From the NCBI GenBank assembly GCA_964023275.1, contig OZ029917.1:23786005-23850004 (forward strand): DNA of 64,000 nt. Reading direction: 5' to 3'. Below the pieces are notes generated by a model that saw nothing but the letters and a program-made list of their open reading frames with translations, did no database searches and was not told the origin of the DNA. Shown here one piece after another: positions 12,641-25,121 of the stretch; within the stretch, counting starts at the first letter, position 1; every line of letters begins with the position of its first letter. The position numbers and the translations under genes are program-made. The DNA is from Norana najaformis. Lineage: Eukaryota; Annelida; Clitellata; Crassiclitellata; Hormogastridae.

Positions 12641-12944
12641 GGAGATTTCATTGATGATAGCAGCCTCAGAGGCGATTGAATACCTCCAATTTACTATTCC
12701 TATGAATATTCACAAACCTTCGTTAAGGTATACTTTAAATCGCGATTTCTCAATAGCAGCCGCGAAGACACCTCCATCTTTAAAAAATTGTAACATTTTT
12801 ACTATTTGTGATTAAAACATGTGGCTTTCGCCTAATTAATCAGCAATTTGAGCCCAATCCAATGCTGTGTGAAACTCAGTTTTGATTCTCGCCAACTTTA
12901 TAAGTTTTCTCATGAGCGGTCACATATATGCGCGAAAGCCAAAG

Positions 12945-15900
12945 CTAATGTCGATTTCGCCACTGCAGTCGTGGTAAACGATGGGATGTATGTAAGCTGG
13001 ATTTGTTTAGGGATATCTTATACACAAAATTCATGTCAATTCTGTTACAGAACGTCAGAAAATAGATAAAAGAGGTGTTTTCAAGATGTTCCAGGAATCG
13101 ACCGCGCAGCCCTTTATAGCCTAATAGACGTGCATTTGAAGAAATCAACTTGAACATGTTCGAGGTGTACTTAAGCACCCGGACCGACACCAGGGTCTGG
13201 TCAGCGGCCGTTACTCCCAACTTGCGGAGCAGCCGGGACGAGGATTGGAACAGGGCTCCTCTCCAGTTGAGCACCACGGCCCCGAACTCACGCGGCGCGC
13301 CCGGATGGACTTTAGCAACCCAGTCGACGATGTCAGGTCTGTTGTAGTAATCGACCTTCTCTCGATACGGACCGCTCATATCATTACAGTCCGAGGTGAT
13401 AGTAACATCAACAACATGGGCCACCCATCCACCAAGGCCACCAAGTCAGGCTTGCGCCTCCCAACTCCAGTAACAATGGTCGGCTCCCGGATCACTTCGT
13501 GACCCTTTGACTCAACCCTATTGGCGATCAGGTCGAGCGCCGAATTGTGTCTGTCACACCGGAGACGGTGGGTTCTCACACAGCTCTGGGAGATGTGAGC
13601 AGGGTGCCTTGAGCATTGCACCCGGCGTCACACCATATGACACCCGTACGACGCCCGCGAAAGCTGCGCTCTGCAGACGGCAACATGTTCTCCCGCACTT
13701 TGATGGCCTGAACGTAGTCACCTCCACTGAGGAGGGCGGACCCGTCAGTCACCCAGGTGTTAACGTGGGGGGATTGCCCCTGCTGTTTCAATCCACGACC
13801 ATCAACCGATGAATGGAGCTGGGTTGCCAAGAGCTCTTTCACGCCCTTGCAATCGCTCAGTTCCCGATTTGCCACCTTTGCCAATCGTGTACACCCTCCT
13901 CGCTCCAAGGAAGATAGGAACTGTAGCCACGCTCTGCATAATGGGGTCTAACGACTCCTCCACCTTGGCCATGCGGCGGGCCTTAAGCGGTGGAATAAGG
14001 TACCGCAGGCGCGGCACTTCCAGTCCTTCGTCCTTTGCGCTAGCGTGGAAATACCCGGTGGGAGTATCGTGCGGCAGCCACAACCATTTGCGCACTGCCG
14101 CCCTCACCAACCGGTCCAACTGCTCAAGCGATTTGGACGTTAACTCCCCGAGAACAAGTCCATGATACATTCTCGGCAACAAATGACAGCGCAATAGGAA
14201 CATGCGCTGTTGGGGCTTTAGAGGAGCACGTGTCAACCGATCAAGCCCAACATTCAGGAAGTCGCGGTATGCCTTCCTCATACCGGACACTCTAGCCTGC
14301 AATCCCAGGTACTTGTATGTCTGCACTACGGTAAGGGATTTTACTGATTCACCATCGATGGAAAGAATCGGTGAAGGATTAACCACACAGCGTTTAGCTT
14401 TCCCATCCACATCGATGCAGAGGGTAGCACATTTTGCTAAGTTCAGTCTCAGACCGCTGTACCGCAGCGCCTCGGACGCTCTAGCAACCTGTTCACGCAT
14501 GCCCTCTCGGCAGTTGAAGCAATGAGGACGATATCGTCAGCATACGCTAAACACTGGACCTGGTAATCACCGTTAAGGAAATAACCAATAGCCGGGTTTA
14601 GGGCCGACAACACTTCGTCTATCACGCAGTTGAAAAGGATGGCCGACAGGGAGTCGCCTTTCCGAATACCGCGGCCGCACTGGATCGGACCGCTCTTTCG
14701 ACCGCCTACTTTGAGGACGGTCGAGGCGATGGCACGCCCAGCCTCTTAAGTGACCTAGCCAGTGTCTCGTGGGAGACACAATCGAAGGCTTTGTCCACAT
14801 CGATGAAGGCTAGACACACCGGTCTTCTCTGCCACTGGGCCCCCCTTATGGTGGTGTCAAGAAGGAAAACATTGTCAGCACATCCGTCAACAGGCATGAA
14901 CGCTTTCTGCCTCGGATCAAGCGAAACTTCCTCGGTTAGACGAGAAGGCCACGATCTTATTAAAGACCCTCGTAACACGCGAGGCCATGGTGATCGGCCT
15001 ATAGTTTGCCGGGTCCTTCGGGTCTCCTGCTTTAGGAATCAGAACGGTCTCACCCTCCACGTAACGCCTGGGGGTATACCCCAGCGCAAGCCATAGGTTG
15101 TAGTAGTTGGCTAGAAACTTTGGGGAGACCCTTTTCATCTCCTTGAGTGTGACTCCGTCGGGTCCCGGCGCACTTTCCTCTGAGTTGGCAATGGCTTTCA
15201 CCATCTCCCCAGTGGTTACAGGTTCAACGATGGACCAGTCCACTTGCACCTTTGGGACCGGCCTCTCATCGACCTCAGAAGGAGAGGCGAAGATGGATCT
15301 CCAAAATCCCTCTTGTTCCATCAAGGTCAATGTCGTCTCTTCCTGCTCCCATTGTCCCTCGAGGACCATCTCAGCGCACCTCTTACGGTTAGAGTGGTAG
15401 GCTTTCTGTACCCTAGCTTATGCCATCTGGCGGGCCAGACGTTTCGGGTTCAGCCTCCGCTTCGATTTGCCGGTTTTCGGCCTGTCAGGGCCTGGCGGCT
15501 TTTTGCCCAATTTCCCTTTTCGAGGTTTGCTTCCCTCGTTCTTCTCCGGGCCTGATTTGAGGAGAGTGGTTAATCCCTCTGCACAACAATCGAGCAACGT
15601 CCTTGCAACTGCATCACCATCAGGTGTTACTTCCTCCGCACTCTCCACAGCTTGAAGTAAGGTCTCAACAAGGGGATTACTGCCAGGCTCCCCCCTGTCT
15701 TTTTGGAAGCCCTCGTTGGCAAAATGAAGGACCTCCCTTCGCCAATTCGAGCCGGAAGAGCTTCCCTCGGCAGACCCACTCAGCGATTCTTCATCGGACT
15801 ACGCTATTCGCTGCTGTTCCAGTATCCGGGCTACAAGTGCTATAACTTCGCCCTTGTAGTCCTGCCTTTTGCGGAGCCCTTTGATTGACTCGCGGGACCT

Positions 15901-16241
15901 GTCATCAAAGACCACTACCAATCGACTGTTTATGAGCGCCGGCTTCACCCCAGAGGCAAGGAGGTCGGCCTCTAATCGGACCATACGCTCTCTTTCCTCT
16001 GGGGGCCATCTCGCCTTGGCTCTACCAGGAACCTGGTGTGTCGCGTGATACTCCTCGGGGTGAGCACTTCGCTGATGGATCGAAAGCCCTCTTGAACCTT
16101 TGAAGCATCGATGGCACTGGGGACACTCAACAAGCCCAGGCACCACACTTGCCGCCCCTTCGGGGAGGCAGCGCCCTTAGTAATATTTGAAGTAGCCATT
16201 TTATCGTTATTGTGGGTCGCCCTTGCACGCTTGGCCTCCAT
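12945..16241 (-). pseudogene. R2-like retroelement polyprotein, frameshifted
   Basis: On the minus strand the recognisable parts, in order, are: a C2H2 finger (CPQCHRCF, then HQRSAH; C-x2-C-x12-H-x4-H) near 16.1 kb; a Myb-like segment (RWPPEE then ESIKGLRK) near 15.9 kb; reverse transcriptase blocks APGPDGVTLKEM and IPKAGDPKDPANYRPIT near 15.1 kb, AFIDVDKAFDCVSH near 14.8 kb, and YADD at 14533-14544; a CCHC knuckle near 13.6 kb; and an endonuclease-like RRKPDLV then VVDVTI near 13.4 kb. These domains define the R2 clade: target-primed reverse transcription with a C-terminal REL endonuclease. The pieces lie in different frames with at least five frame changes (near 16.19, 14.9, 14.50, 13.85 and 13.43 kb). 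The YADD catalytic site survives but the protein cannot be made. Confidence 0.85.
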
Positions 16242-16249
16242 ACTGCATC

Positions 16250-17180
16250 CACACGAGGTGGACTGGAGTTGCTCCCCGCCACGTCAAGGCGCGTGCATAG
16301 GACTTCACCCCGACCATATCCAAACGGTAAAGTGGCCGAGGCTTGGGGAGAATTTAGACAGCGGGCCATACCGCTTTGGATCTTATTTATTAGAGTCCCA
16401 CTGCTGGACTAGGCAGTATATCAAGTATCCCACTACATAACTCATTTAACCATGCATGATTAACAGGAAAGCCTAATCTATAGGTCTTACTGTTCCGTTG
16501 TTGTGCGGACTTCCGCAAACGAGATGGGGTAATGACAAATGGGGGAAAATGCAGCCAAGGTGAGGGAGGGTCCAAAGCAAGTAATTCTTTGCAGAGCGGG
16601 ATGAAGAGCGAAAAAGGCCCATTTGAGTCATCTGTGGGGGCCCGAAATGAGAAGTTACGCTACTTAACGGCGCTGTGGAAGTCATTAGATCAGATTAGAT
16701 TAGAATGCAAAATGACGGTAACGTAAGATACCGTACCATGCCGTACCATACCAAGTCATATTGTACCATGCCATACCATACCATAACAAACCATACACTA
16801 TATGCAATGGAATTCCGTTTAATGCAACGCCATAATAATACAAGTCATATTTCATATTAATTTTTCATAATATGTAGGCTAAATACATGTATAATATGTG
16901 AGGATATGTGAATGTAAGAACGAATTATCAGGATGCGATTTTTGGTTGGCCGCAGCCCACGGGAAAGCTTCAATGGCTGGCACGAAATGTGGGGCGAAAT
17001 CGCAGATAGTCCAAACTAGCGGAGGAGTTCACCATTTCCCTGCACACATTTTGCGCACAAACTGAGTGAGTGATAAAACACGAAGGTCCAAACGAAAGAT
17101 AAAGAATAAAAACGAACGAAATATAAAAGGTTGAATGCTTTGTTTCACAAGCATGCGTATTTATGATCAGTTAAACCATT
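16250..17180. other. Intronic sequence with a 3'-tail motif and CCATA-type repeats
   Basis: At about 16667-16706 the sequence GGCGCTGTGGAAGTCATTAG followed by ATCAGATTAGATT resembles the 3' end of CR1/L2-like elements; the same motif appears inverted at 30.03 kb. At 16730-16795 there are degenerate CCGTA/CCATA pentamers. No exon is seen. Confidence 0.45.
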
Positions 17181-17330
17181 GACTGACTGACTGACTGACT
17201 GACTGACTGACTGACTGACTGACTGACTGACTGACTGACTGACTGACTGACTGACTGACTGACTGACTGACTGACTGACTGACTGACTGACTGACTGACT
17301 GACTGACTGACTGACTGACTGACTGACTGA
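17180..17330 (+). repeat. GACT tetranucleotide microsatellite
   Basis: About 150 bp of uninterrupted TGAC units. It creates long Ser-Val-Gln reading frames on the minus strand that are not genes. A GA-rich run follows at 17650-17690. Confidence 0.95.
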
Positions 17331-17652
17331 CAAGTTCTGCGAATGACGACTTCTTATCGCACAAAGACCTGACATCAGGAGGAGTGCGGACCAGATGCTT
17401 AAAAATTCCTCTCATGCTTTGTGTTCAGCGCCAGACGCTGTGCGGCGCTGGATGAATTCTGGCGACAGCCGCCTGCTCCACGCTGGGCGATAGAAAGAGA
17501 GGCAGACGCAGAAATAGGCAAACAGAGACAGACAAACAGACAGACAAGCAATGCGATCGCCAGAAAGATATCAGGTTGTTGGTCGCTTAGTGCAGGAACA
17601 GACGGCAAATGAAAGTGAGCGATGGAGGGAAATGCAGTGACACACACAGACA

Positions 17653-17683
<31 letters not shown>

Positions 17684-18865
17684 CGCGACGAACAGAAATG
17701 AACAGGAAGAGAAAGGAGACTAGGTGTCGCTAATCAAATTTATTTTAGAATTCCTGTCCTGGGCATCGGTCGACCTATATGCAAATTACGATTGCGTACG
17801 AAGTCACATACGGTTTAGACGTTTTTCTATAGCGCCGTTTCTCCATCAATATGCAACAGAAGGGGCTGTGAGTCGAGCCATGAAACCGTACTTGGATAAA
17901 GAAGAGACGCGTCGTACATAGGACCAAAGGCCCGGCCATAGACATGGGCAGACGCCGCCACAAATAAGCTTAACCCAGCAGTCGATCATCACTCGCTTTC
18001 CGAAGATTACTATCGACATGCTCACTCACCCGCAAATCTTAGGTTTCTTGGGGTCCACCGTAACTGATTCGCTCCAAATCAATATCATCGCTCACAAAGA
18101 GATCTAATACAGATCTAAAAATACCTATATATAGCCCTATATTAATATATATGTATAAATATCCCTAGCACTATTTCATCCGATATGATGATTTCACAGA
18201 TATTCTTGCTGCACCAGGATGAGGTGAGGTGGAATAGGATGAGACTTGAATGGATTTACCCAAACTGGATGAGTGTGAAATTGGTTTGGTTTACACAGGC
18301 ATTTGCTGGATATAGGAACATTGGTTGGGTCACATTAGAGTCGATTTTTCTTTGGTTTGGTTGAATGGGAATTGCTTTTATTAGCTTGTACCTTCCAATT
18401 TATAACCGATCGCCACCATCCGCCCGCTCTTTACTTTATATAAATAAAACATTGGGTCGATGTTGGGCCGACATCATGGTCTATACTGGCGAATGGTTGT
18501 ACATCCGATATCGGCCCACAGCTCATTTGAAATCAACATCTACAAAACTCAGAAAATAATATAATGTGTGAGTATCAACAAAATATGTCAAATTCCGTAA
18601 CCATGGGCAAATTTACTTAGATAAAAACAGAAATAAGTTACTATATTAATTTTTTTAAAGTACAGCCTGCATCTCGCCGATACAACATCTGACACAGGGC
18701 GAACACAGGGCCAGTGGTTGTGGGTTTTTGTGGCGTTGGATATACATTGGGCCAAAGTTTTAGTTTTGGGCTGCATGTTGCACGGAGAAAGGCCCAAGAC
18801 AATAGGACGTGGCGACACATCGTGCTTAGGGCTACGCTCAATAGAGTTTGCCTCTGTATATTTCT

Positions 18866-19148
18866 TTTCTCCTTAGTGCCAACTTGCCTTTCTTTGCTAA
18901 TTTATTTGCTGTTTTATTTATTTGACAATATATAGTCGGGTGCACTTGTTCCAGGAGCCTAACAACAGCGGGGTATCCTGAATTGTACAGAGGGGACCTA
19001 ATGGGAGTGTGATGGCAAAGTTCGGTTCTGAAGTCCAAGCCCAAAGTAAATCTCATATTGTGGCCATGGCCGAATAGGCTCTCTGAATCCGGCAGTATAT
19101 TAATATATTAACATATAAATAATTATAGTATGACTGGTTAAGGAGAAT
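18866..19148 (+). repeat. 285-bp dispersed direct repeat, copy 1
   Basis: The segment containing GTTCGGTTCTGAAGTCCAAG and GAATCCGGCAGTATATTAAT also occurs at 20644-20917 at roughly 85-90 percent identity by eye. The two copies sit in the introns before and after exons 2 and 3 of the membrane protein gene. No coding capacity or terminal structure is seen. It may be a SINE-like or MITE-like family. Confidence 0.75.
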
Positions 19149-19187
19149 AGTAAATACATTTTACATACACACACACTCACACACACA

Positions 19188-19188
19188 C

Positions 19189-19262
<74 letters not shown>
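19188..19262. repeat. TA dinucleotide microsatellite
   Basis: About 75 bp of alternating TA, preceded by a short CA run at 19167-19188. It can extrude as a cruciform. Confidence 0.95.
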
Positions 19263-19265
<3 letters not shown>

Positions 19266-19783
19266 ACAGAGAGAGACCATAGCCATCACATGAAAGCTAC
19301 TCATAGGTCTACATGTATGTCGAGTCGTCGACCAAATTAAAGAGCTGAATATTTAAGTTTAGATTTCAGTTTCCCTCAGAATAGATTTACATTCTGCAGG
19401 AATATTAGTATACAGACGGATCTACAAAGCAGAAGGTTAATCTAAAATAGCACCAACATCCCCGGCCTTCTTCCATCATCTCCTACTGAAAATACCAATT
19501 GTTTTGCTATATTGGCCCGCGGTTCAATAGATTTTCAGTTTATGTTGAGTGGCACCATTTCAGATCTTTAAGATAACCAACGCTAAGCGTATTTTAAAGA
19601 TTTCCAAAAGGTGCTACATAAATGCCCAGACACGTACACGTGTGCATATGTGTATGTGTATATGAATGTTTGTTAGGTTTTCATGTGTATACCTAGATAT
19701 TTCTCTATATGTGTATATGTGGGCGAGACATAAGTTGAATGTGGTTAACATGGACTCTGAGTCTGTGCACAGCTTCCTAAAAG

Positions 19784-19858
19784 CGCCTGAGTGCGGAGAG
19801 GATCCAATGGTCTACCACATTAGATGCAGCTGTGTGCCAGGGTACCACTGCGGAGAAG
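19784..19858 (+). CDS. Exon 2 of the Ser/Thr-rich membrane protein (Cys-rich)
   Basis: A 75-bp exon lies between acceptor CTTCCTAAAAG and donor GAAG|GTTCGT. It enters in phase 1 (2 bases complete the codon left by exon 1) and leaves in phase 1. It encodes a compact Cys-rich piece, PECGEDPMVYHIRCSC then VPGYHCGE. Its four cysteines (CxC plus two outer) suggest a small disulphide-bonded module close to the membrane. A stop-free frame and phase agreement on both sides support it. The acceptor's pyrimidine tract is short, so this border is the weakest in the model. Confidence 0.55.
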
Positions 19859-20483
19859 GTTCGTTAGCAGCTTTGGCTTTTGGAATGTGCTTCGTTCAGT
19901 TATAACTGTGTGTTCACTGATTATTACCGGATTTTGCGGGTGCAGTGTTTACGGGGCTATTTTCAGTCTTCAGCGCCAGGGATTCTGAAAGCGATATTCC
20001 ATCCGACGTTCTAATGAAACGAGGATGCCGTACAGCTGTGTGGCAATACGTCTTCATCATAATATTACTATTTATACCTCTACTTGCTTTCCATTCCACT
20101 GATTTCGCCAGCACAGCCAACACCAACGCCTTGTTAGATATCTCCATCTTACCGCCACTGTTGCTGCGGTTGTTATCATCAGCATCCACCCAACTATAAA
20201 CAATAAAATCGCTTGTGTTCTGATACTGGATATCTGCGGTCGTATGAACACCGCAGTCGGCAGAACCTTTGATCCGCGGACCATACACTTCCTAGGAGAT
20301 CCTTTGCAGGCGTGTAAATGCGCGGGAGCACTAACTGTACCTATCAATCACACAGAAAGCTGTCATTTTTAAGCGAAACAGCAAAAAGCTGTTTAGCCGC
20401 TTGTTTCGCCTGGCCATTGTATCCATCTTAACATCATCGATAATTCGTCGTCATTTTAAAATGTTCGTCTCTTTTTATTTCAG

Positions 20484-20521
20484 AACACTTCAGTATGTCG
20501 TTCCATGGACTACCGTGGCGG
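20484..20521 (+). CDS. Exon 3 of the Ser/Thr-rich membrane protein
   Basis: A 38-bp exon sits between a strong acceptor (CTTTTTATTTCAG) and a near-consensus donor (GG|GTAAGT). It takes 2 bases to finish the exon 2 codon and ends in phase 0. It encodes HFSMSFHGLPWR, a short link between the Cys-rich module and the membrane segment. Both splice sites are good and the phase fits both neighbours. Confidence 0.6.
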
Positions 20522-20643
20522 GTAAGTATGCACACATTGCATGCTAATGAATCAGATTCGCTTGTCTTTTGTTCAGCTACGCAGATGTGGAATGTATTTA
20601 CGATGTTTGGCAGTCTAATACAGATGACAGCTCATTGGACAGC

Positions 20644-20917
20644 ACTTTTCTCTTTAGTGCCAAATTGCCTTTCTTTGTTAATTCATTTGCTGTTTTATTC
20701 ATTTGATAATAGTCGGGTGTACTTGTTCGAGGAGCCTAACAACAGTGAGTTGTACAGAGGGGCCTAACGGGAATGTGATGGCGAAGTTCGGTTCTGAAGT
20801 CCAAGCCCAAAGCAAATCTCGTATTGTGGGCATGGCCGAATAGTCTCTCTGAATCCGGCAGTATATTAATATATTAGCAAATAAATAATTATAGTATGAC
20901 TGGTTAAGTAGAATAAT
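20644..20917 (+). repeat. 285-bp dispersed direct repeat, copy 2
   Basis: Second copy of the family at 18866-19148, same orientation, with short indels. It begins in TTTAGTGCCAAATTGCC and ends near GTATGACTGGTTAAG. It starts about 120 bp downstream of exon 3. Confidence 0.75.
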
Positions 20918-21204
20918 ACTTTTTTACACTTTGCATGCATTTTCACAAAAATAATTTAGGGATCCAGCAAAGCATCTACCCAGTTTTTTTCTAGCAGAAG
21001 AACATGCTGTACACTAGCCTATATTGACAAAAATGACGAGAATGATTGTGTAAGGTTTATCTAAATTTGCAACATCATAATGCCGTAATTCTCTACCACA
21101 AAACTGTCGTGGAAAAGCTCACTTCTAGCCAGTCTGGCTGTTCAAGTCTAAATTATAGCTGACGCCGTCACTGCAGAGTTTTCACAGGCGCCGCCGCTGC
21201 CATA

Positions 21205-21287
21205 ATGTTCGGTGGGAGCGCCGCCGCCGCCGCCGCTGATAACGTTAAGTCGGCGCATGAGTCTAGTGCAATGATCAATCACTACAA
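21205..21287 (+). CDS. Possible small first exon (poly-Ala) in intron 3
   Basis: In a locally GC-rich patch (CGCCGCCG runs) an ATG opens a frame reading MFGGS, six alanines, then DNVKSAHESSAMINHY. It meets a good donor, CAA|GTAAGG, in phase 2. That phase does not match exon 4 of the surrounding gene (phase 0), so if real it begins a nested or alternative transcript. Codon content looks protein-like, but 28 residues are little evidence. Confidence 0.25.
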
Positions 21288-21701
21288 GTAAGGTGAGGCA
21301 GTCTTAATTGCTCATTTATTACACGGTGGCAGACTGCTAACACTAACGCTCTTCGTATCTGCGTACATGGTTGGAATCCGGTGCATCATGTAAAATTGGC
21401 AGTTCGATGTTAGGTTGTTCGATTGCAGTGTTTGGACAAATTCTGCTTGCCTCTGTCACTGAGAAGTATGAGTTCGTAGTGGCATGAGCCGAAGAGAAAC
21501 TGCTTTTGTGCCATACGTTGGCCCAATGCCCATAATATAGGATTTATCAGCGCCTACCAATGTTTCGCAAAGGGATATGAGTGACGCTGCCTTGCCCAAA
21601 TTATTTAGTACATAGGTCAATGAGGGAGAGGTAGAAATAGGGCAGAAAGTAATGAAAACGATTAAAATAAGGCAGAACTGAAGTCCTAATTTTGACTTAC
21701 T

Positions 21702-21857
21702 TGAGTGCCTTCCTTCATTGTCCACTGGTAGCTCTGTTGACATCACAGCACTAACAATTGATGCGCACTTGGTAGGTGCAGTAATCATGAAGTTGCTTAG
21801 GACAGGTTGTTTTGCGAGACAGTTGATGATTACAAACAGAAACTGTTTCTTCCTCAT
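21702..21857 (-). CDS. Possible minus-strand exon, unrecognised
   Basis: A minus-strand frame from 21857 encodes MRKKQFLFVIINCLAKQP and continues to NEGRHSS, where it meets a perfect donor CAA|GTAAGT at about 21702. No partner exon was identified; a pyrimidine-rich stretch at 21610-21650 could be the next acceptor region. It may be a relic of a transposase-like gene. It lies antisense in intron 3 of the membrane protein gene. Confidence 0.2.
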
Positions 21858-22290
21858 GTTATGTCATAACTGAAGAAAGCCAACTGTTTAGATGTTGTGT
21901 TTGATATATATATATACATATATATACATATATATACATATATATATATATTATTCATGCAATTTGAAATGTATGACTAGATCTCGAGTAAAAAGTCTGG
22001 TTTTTCAATGGAACTAGGGCACTTGTTACTAGCAAAACCAAATTACCCACTAACTGACAGGAATAATGAGTGTACGAGAATAATAGTTATATAATTTCCT
22101 GGCTAATTCATGCATTACTGGTGCTGAAATACAAGACAAGACTGTTTAATGTATTTGAGAGCATTTCTGCCACCGTGCTAATGTTGACACAAATGATGTT
22201 GAACCATGCAACCTCGTTTAATTCACTGGCTATCCGAATGGTGGACACAGATGCGGTTGTGTTGGCAATTGCGTTTTTTGACCGGTCTAA

Positions 22291-22646
22291 ATGTACGAGA
22301 GCTTGAGAGCTTTGGATACACTTAGGAGTTGGTTCAAATGTGAGATTGATTGTTGTGCCCCTCTCCCAGTGCCTTCTACCAATATATATTTTGGTTGTTG
22401 GACCAAAATTCTGGAATTCCCTCCCTATATGTCTGTTCGTTCTGCTCAGTCGCTTCTGTCATTTCGTTCTCAACTTAAAACTTACCTGTTTCAAATTGCT
22501 TATCCACCATAGGCTGCCTCTCTGTCGTGCGGACTGACCTTCTGGATATCGACCTGATTGTGGCTTGGTTTTGGTGTGCCATCGGTTGATGCCTTGTGCA
22601 TTAGACACCGGCGCATTAGAAGTTGCTAATTATTATTATTATTATT
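22291..22646 (+). mobile_element. 3' end of a CR1/L2-like LINE
   Basis: The plus strand encodes the usual C-terminus of CR1/L2-type reverse transcriptase proteins: WTKILEFPPYMSVRSAQ then LLSFRSQLKTYLF. About 110 bp of 3' UTR and an (ATT)n tail follow. The element is heavily 5' truncated, as is typical after incomplete reverse transcription. The last roughly 150 bp are nearly identical to 31133-31287, so both are recent. Confidence 0.75.
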
Positions 22647-23689
22647 AAACGAACTACCCAAGAGGCTGTTCACTGATGGTCGCAGAATCTTCACAGGCTG
22701 CCAGCTGTACACGACCATTTAAATTTGGAGATAGACTAAAGAGGGTAAACGGTGGGTGTCGGCATGGATGACCATCCCAGAAGTGACCTGATACTAGTGA
22801 GCATATTCAGTGTATTACGCGAAAAAGGTTGTAGGGGCAAGTGCGAGTGTTTCACAGCAAGTCTTTCGTGCATTGGCTTGTGTCTATGTGATGGTTAATG
22901 CATGTGGTCAAAACTAGAACCATGATTCGCTACTTGACTATGATACTTCTGAGCCCACAAGATGATTTTGGCATCTGAACATTGCCCTACATGTTAAATC
23001 ATACTGTTTTCGTCAAGCTCTGGAGTTAAAAATGATTGTTTCATATTAGATCCAACACGCTGGAGCTTGTAAAGGTAGTTGGTCTAAATGTCCAGTAGTA
23101 AATTCATAACTGTATCATTGTGCACAATGCCTGCCCAGAAACTGACCTTCATTTATTTAAAATAAATAAAATGCCATTTTTGAAAACCTGTAATACCGGA
23201 AAATGCATTAATTGGCAGTTTTGAGTTGTTTATATGGAACAAGTATAGCATATTATGTGGTAAAGATTTTGTATATCTAAGTATTTTAATTGAGAAGCTA
23301 CCATCTTTCATAAATGCCAAAAATTAGTTTTTTTGCAAAATATCGCTACCATGTTGGGCTAAAAAGGTCACTACTCGTACACTTTTTAATTAATTGAAGC
23401 TAAAATTTTGCACTCATACATCTTTCATAATGATCTACTCGGTAACCAAAATCATAAATTTACGAGAAGGCATAGTATGGACGTTCCCAAGTTTTTAAAA
23501 TATCGCATAAAATGACACAGAAAGAAAGAAAAAATTTCAGAATATGAATTGTGGACATAAGCGATCCTGATCATACAAATGAATTACTATTGTTTTTACT
23601 CCATGTTAGAACAGTGTTACCCTAAGCCACCGGACTAAAGTTTTGTTGGCCTATACATGCATTTTCACAACATGCCTCTCCTGGTTCCC

Positions 23690-24090
<401 letters not shown>

Positions 24091-24496
24091 AGCTGACAGC
24101 GAAAGGGAGCGTTGCTTAGGTTGTATGGCTGCTGAGAAAATCACCAGATGGCGCACGTGTTACTGGTTTGGCCGGAATTGTTCTAGCAAGCAATGAGTGT
24201 CGGAGAAACGTTCTGTCTTCATGCTCTGTGTCTCCAGATGAATAGGAGCCGGAGCCGGATTATATAGGGAGCCAACAACTGGCTGTGGCGACGCGCCTTG
24301 GTTGAAAAGTCGGTGATGGATGTGTTTACAGGATTATACATTGCCCTGCATGTTTAATCAAGTCTAAAATGTGACAGTGAACGATGCGATTCCACTTGAT
24401 TATAATATGCAAATATGTATCACGCATATATTTGATTGATTGCTGCGTTGTTTTGGGCATTAATATCCGCTAAAGAGCGATTCCTTTGATTGGCAG

Positions 24497-24613
24497 GAGG
24501 AGCTGAACATTCTTATTCCTGTTCTGTGTGGAATGTTCGGAGCCATGTTCCTAGTTCTCGCCGCTTACTTCCTAAGGAACTGCCCGAGCAACATCCGACG
24601 CATGGCAAGAAGG
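24497..24613 (+). CDS. Exon 4: transmembrane segment of the Ser/Thr-rich protein
   Basis: After acceptor CCTTTGATTGGCAG the frame (phase 0, matching exon 3) reads EELN and then a transmembrane helix, ILIPVLCGMFGAMFLVLAAY. A basic stop-transfer segment follows (RNCPSNIRRMARR). This makes the product a type I membrane protein. Two endings are possible. Splicing at AAGAAGG|GTATCG joins in phase 0 to exon 5. Reading through gives VSNIYRTNK and a stop at 24641-24643, with AATAAA-like hexamers immediately after. The donor is only moderate and the acceptor of exon 5 is strong, so both forms may exist. Confidence 0.65.
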
Positions 24614-25121
24614 GTATCGAACATCTACAGGACAAATAAATAAGCAAATAAATCAATAAATAAACTAAGTAAATAAGAAGGTAAAATTAGCAATCCCTTA
24701 AGCTAACCCACTGATGCTGCTATGGGTTGAAGTGGATGCAACTTCACTGTGTTGGCCTCGGTATATGAGGGCGGTTGCTCTCCTGGCGACGGTTTGAACC
24801 CAACCTTTGGGCTGACAGTCCAGGATGCTCTCCCCTCGACTATGGCGTACCCTTAGAAAGTCAAACAGTCAGTGAATTGTCAACTGACTGAATCATTCAA
24901 TTAATCAGTTAATCATTTAGTCAAGTCAGTTGATCATCATTCATCATTCGTTTACTAAATGAAAGATTATTATATTCTGCGGAGTTAAAAACGTTATGGC
25001 AGTCGCTCTAAGATTAGTATTAGGACCTAATTCACTAAATGATTTAATATTTAAACGAGAAATTGTTATTGATTTATCGCATGAATCTAAAATCCACTTT
25101 TCTTGTCTGTTTTGTCGGCAG

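Larger units (their letters stand above)
12113..16241 (-). mobile_element. R2-clade non-LTR retrotransposon, inactive copy
   Basis: The 5' end lies near 16.24 kb and the 3' end near 12.11 kb. The order is N-terminal zinc finger, Myb-like region, reverse transcriptase, CCHC knuckle, restriction-like endonuclease, then about 800 bp of 3' noncoding sequence containing a nested SINE (12373-12640). The 3' limit is supported by a second copy of the same noncoding sequence at 41.0-41.8 kb. R2 elements usually sit in 28S rDNA; this copy has no rDNA flanks, so it belongs to a related lineage with other targets or was carried here. It lies antisense in intron 1 of the membrane protein gene. Confidence 0.8.

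Noticed and set aside
13150..15655. Plus-strand frames of 60-120 codons across 13-16 kb
   Set aside because: Shadows of the R2-like element, whose domains are on the minus strand.
17145..17415. Ser-Val-Gln repeat proteins
   Set aside because: Artefact of the GACT array.
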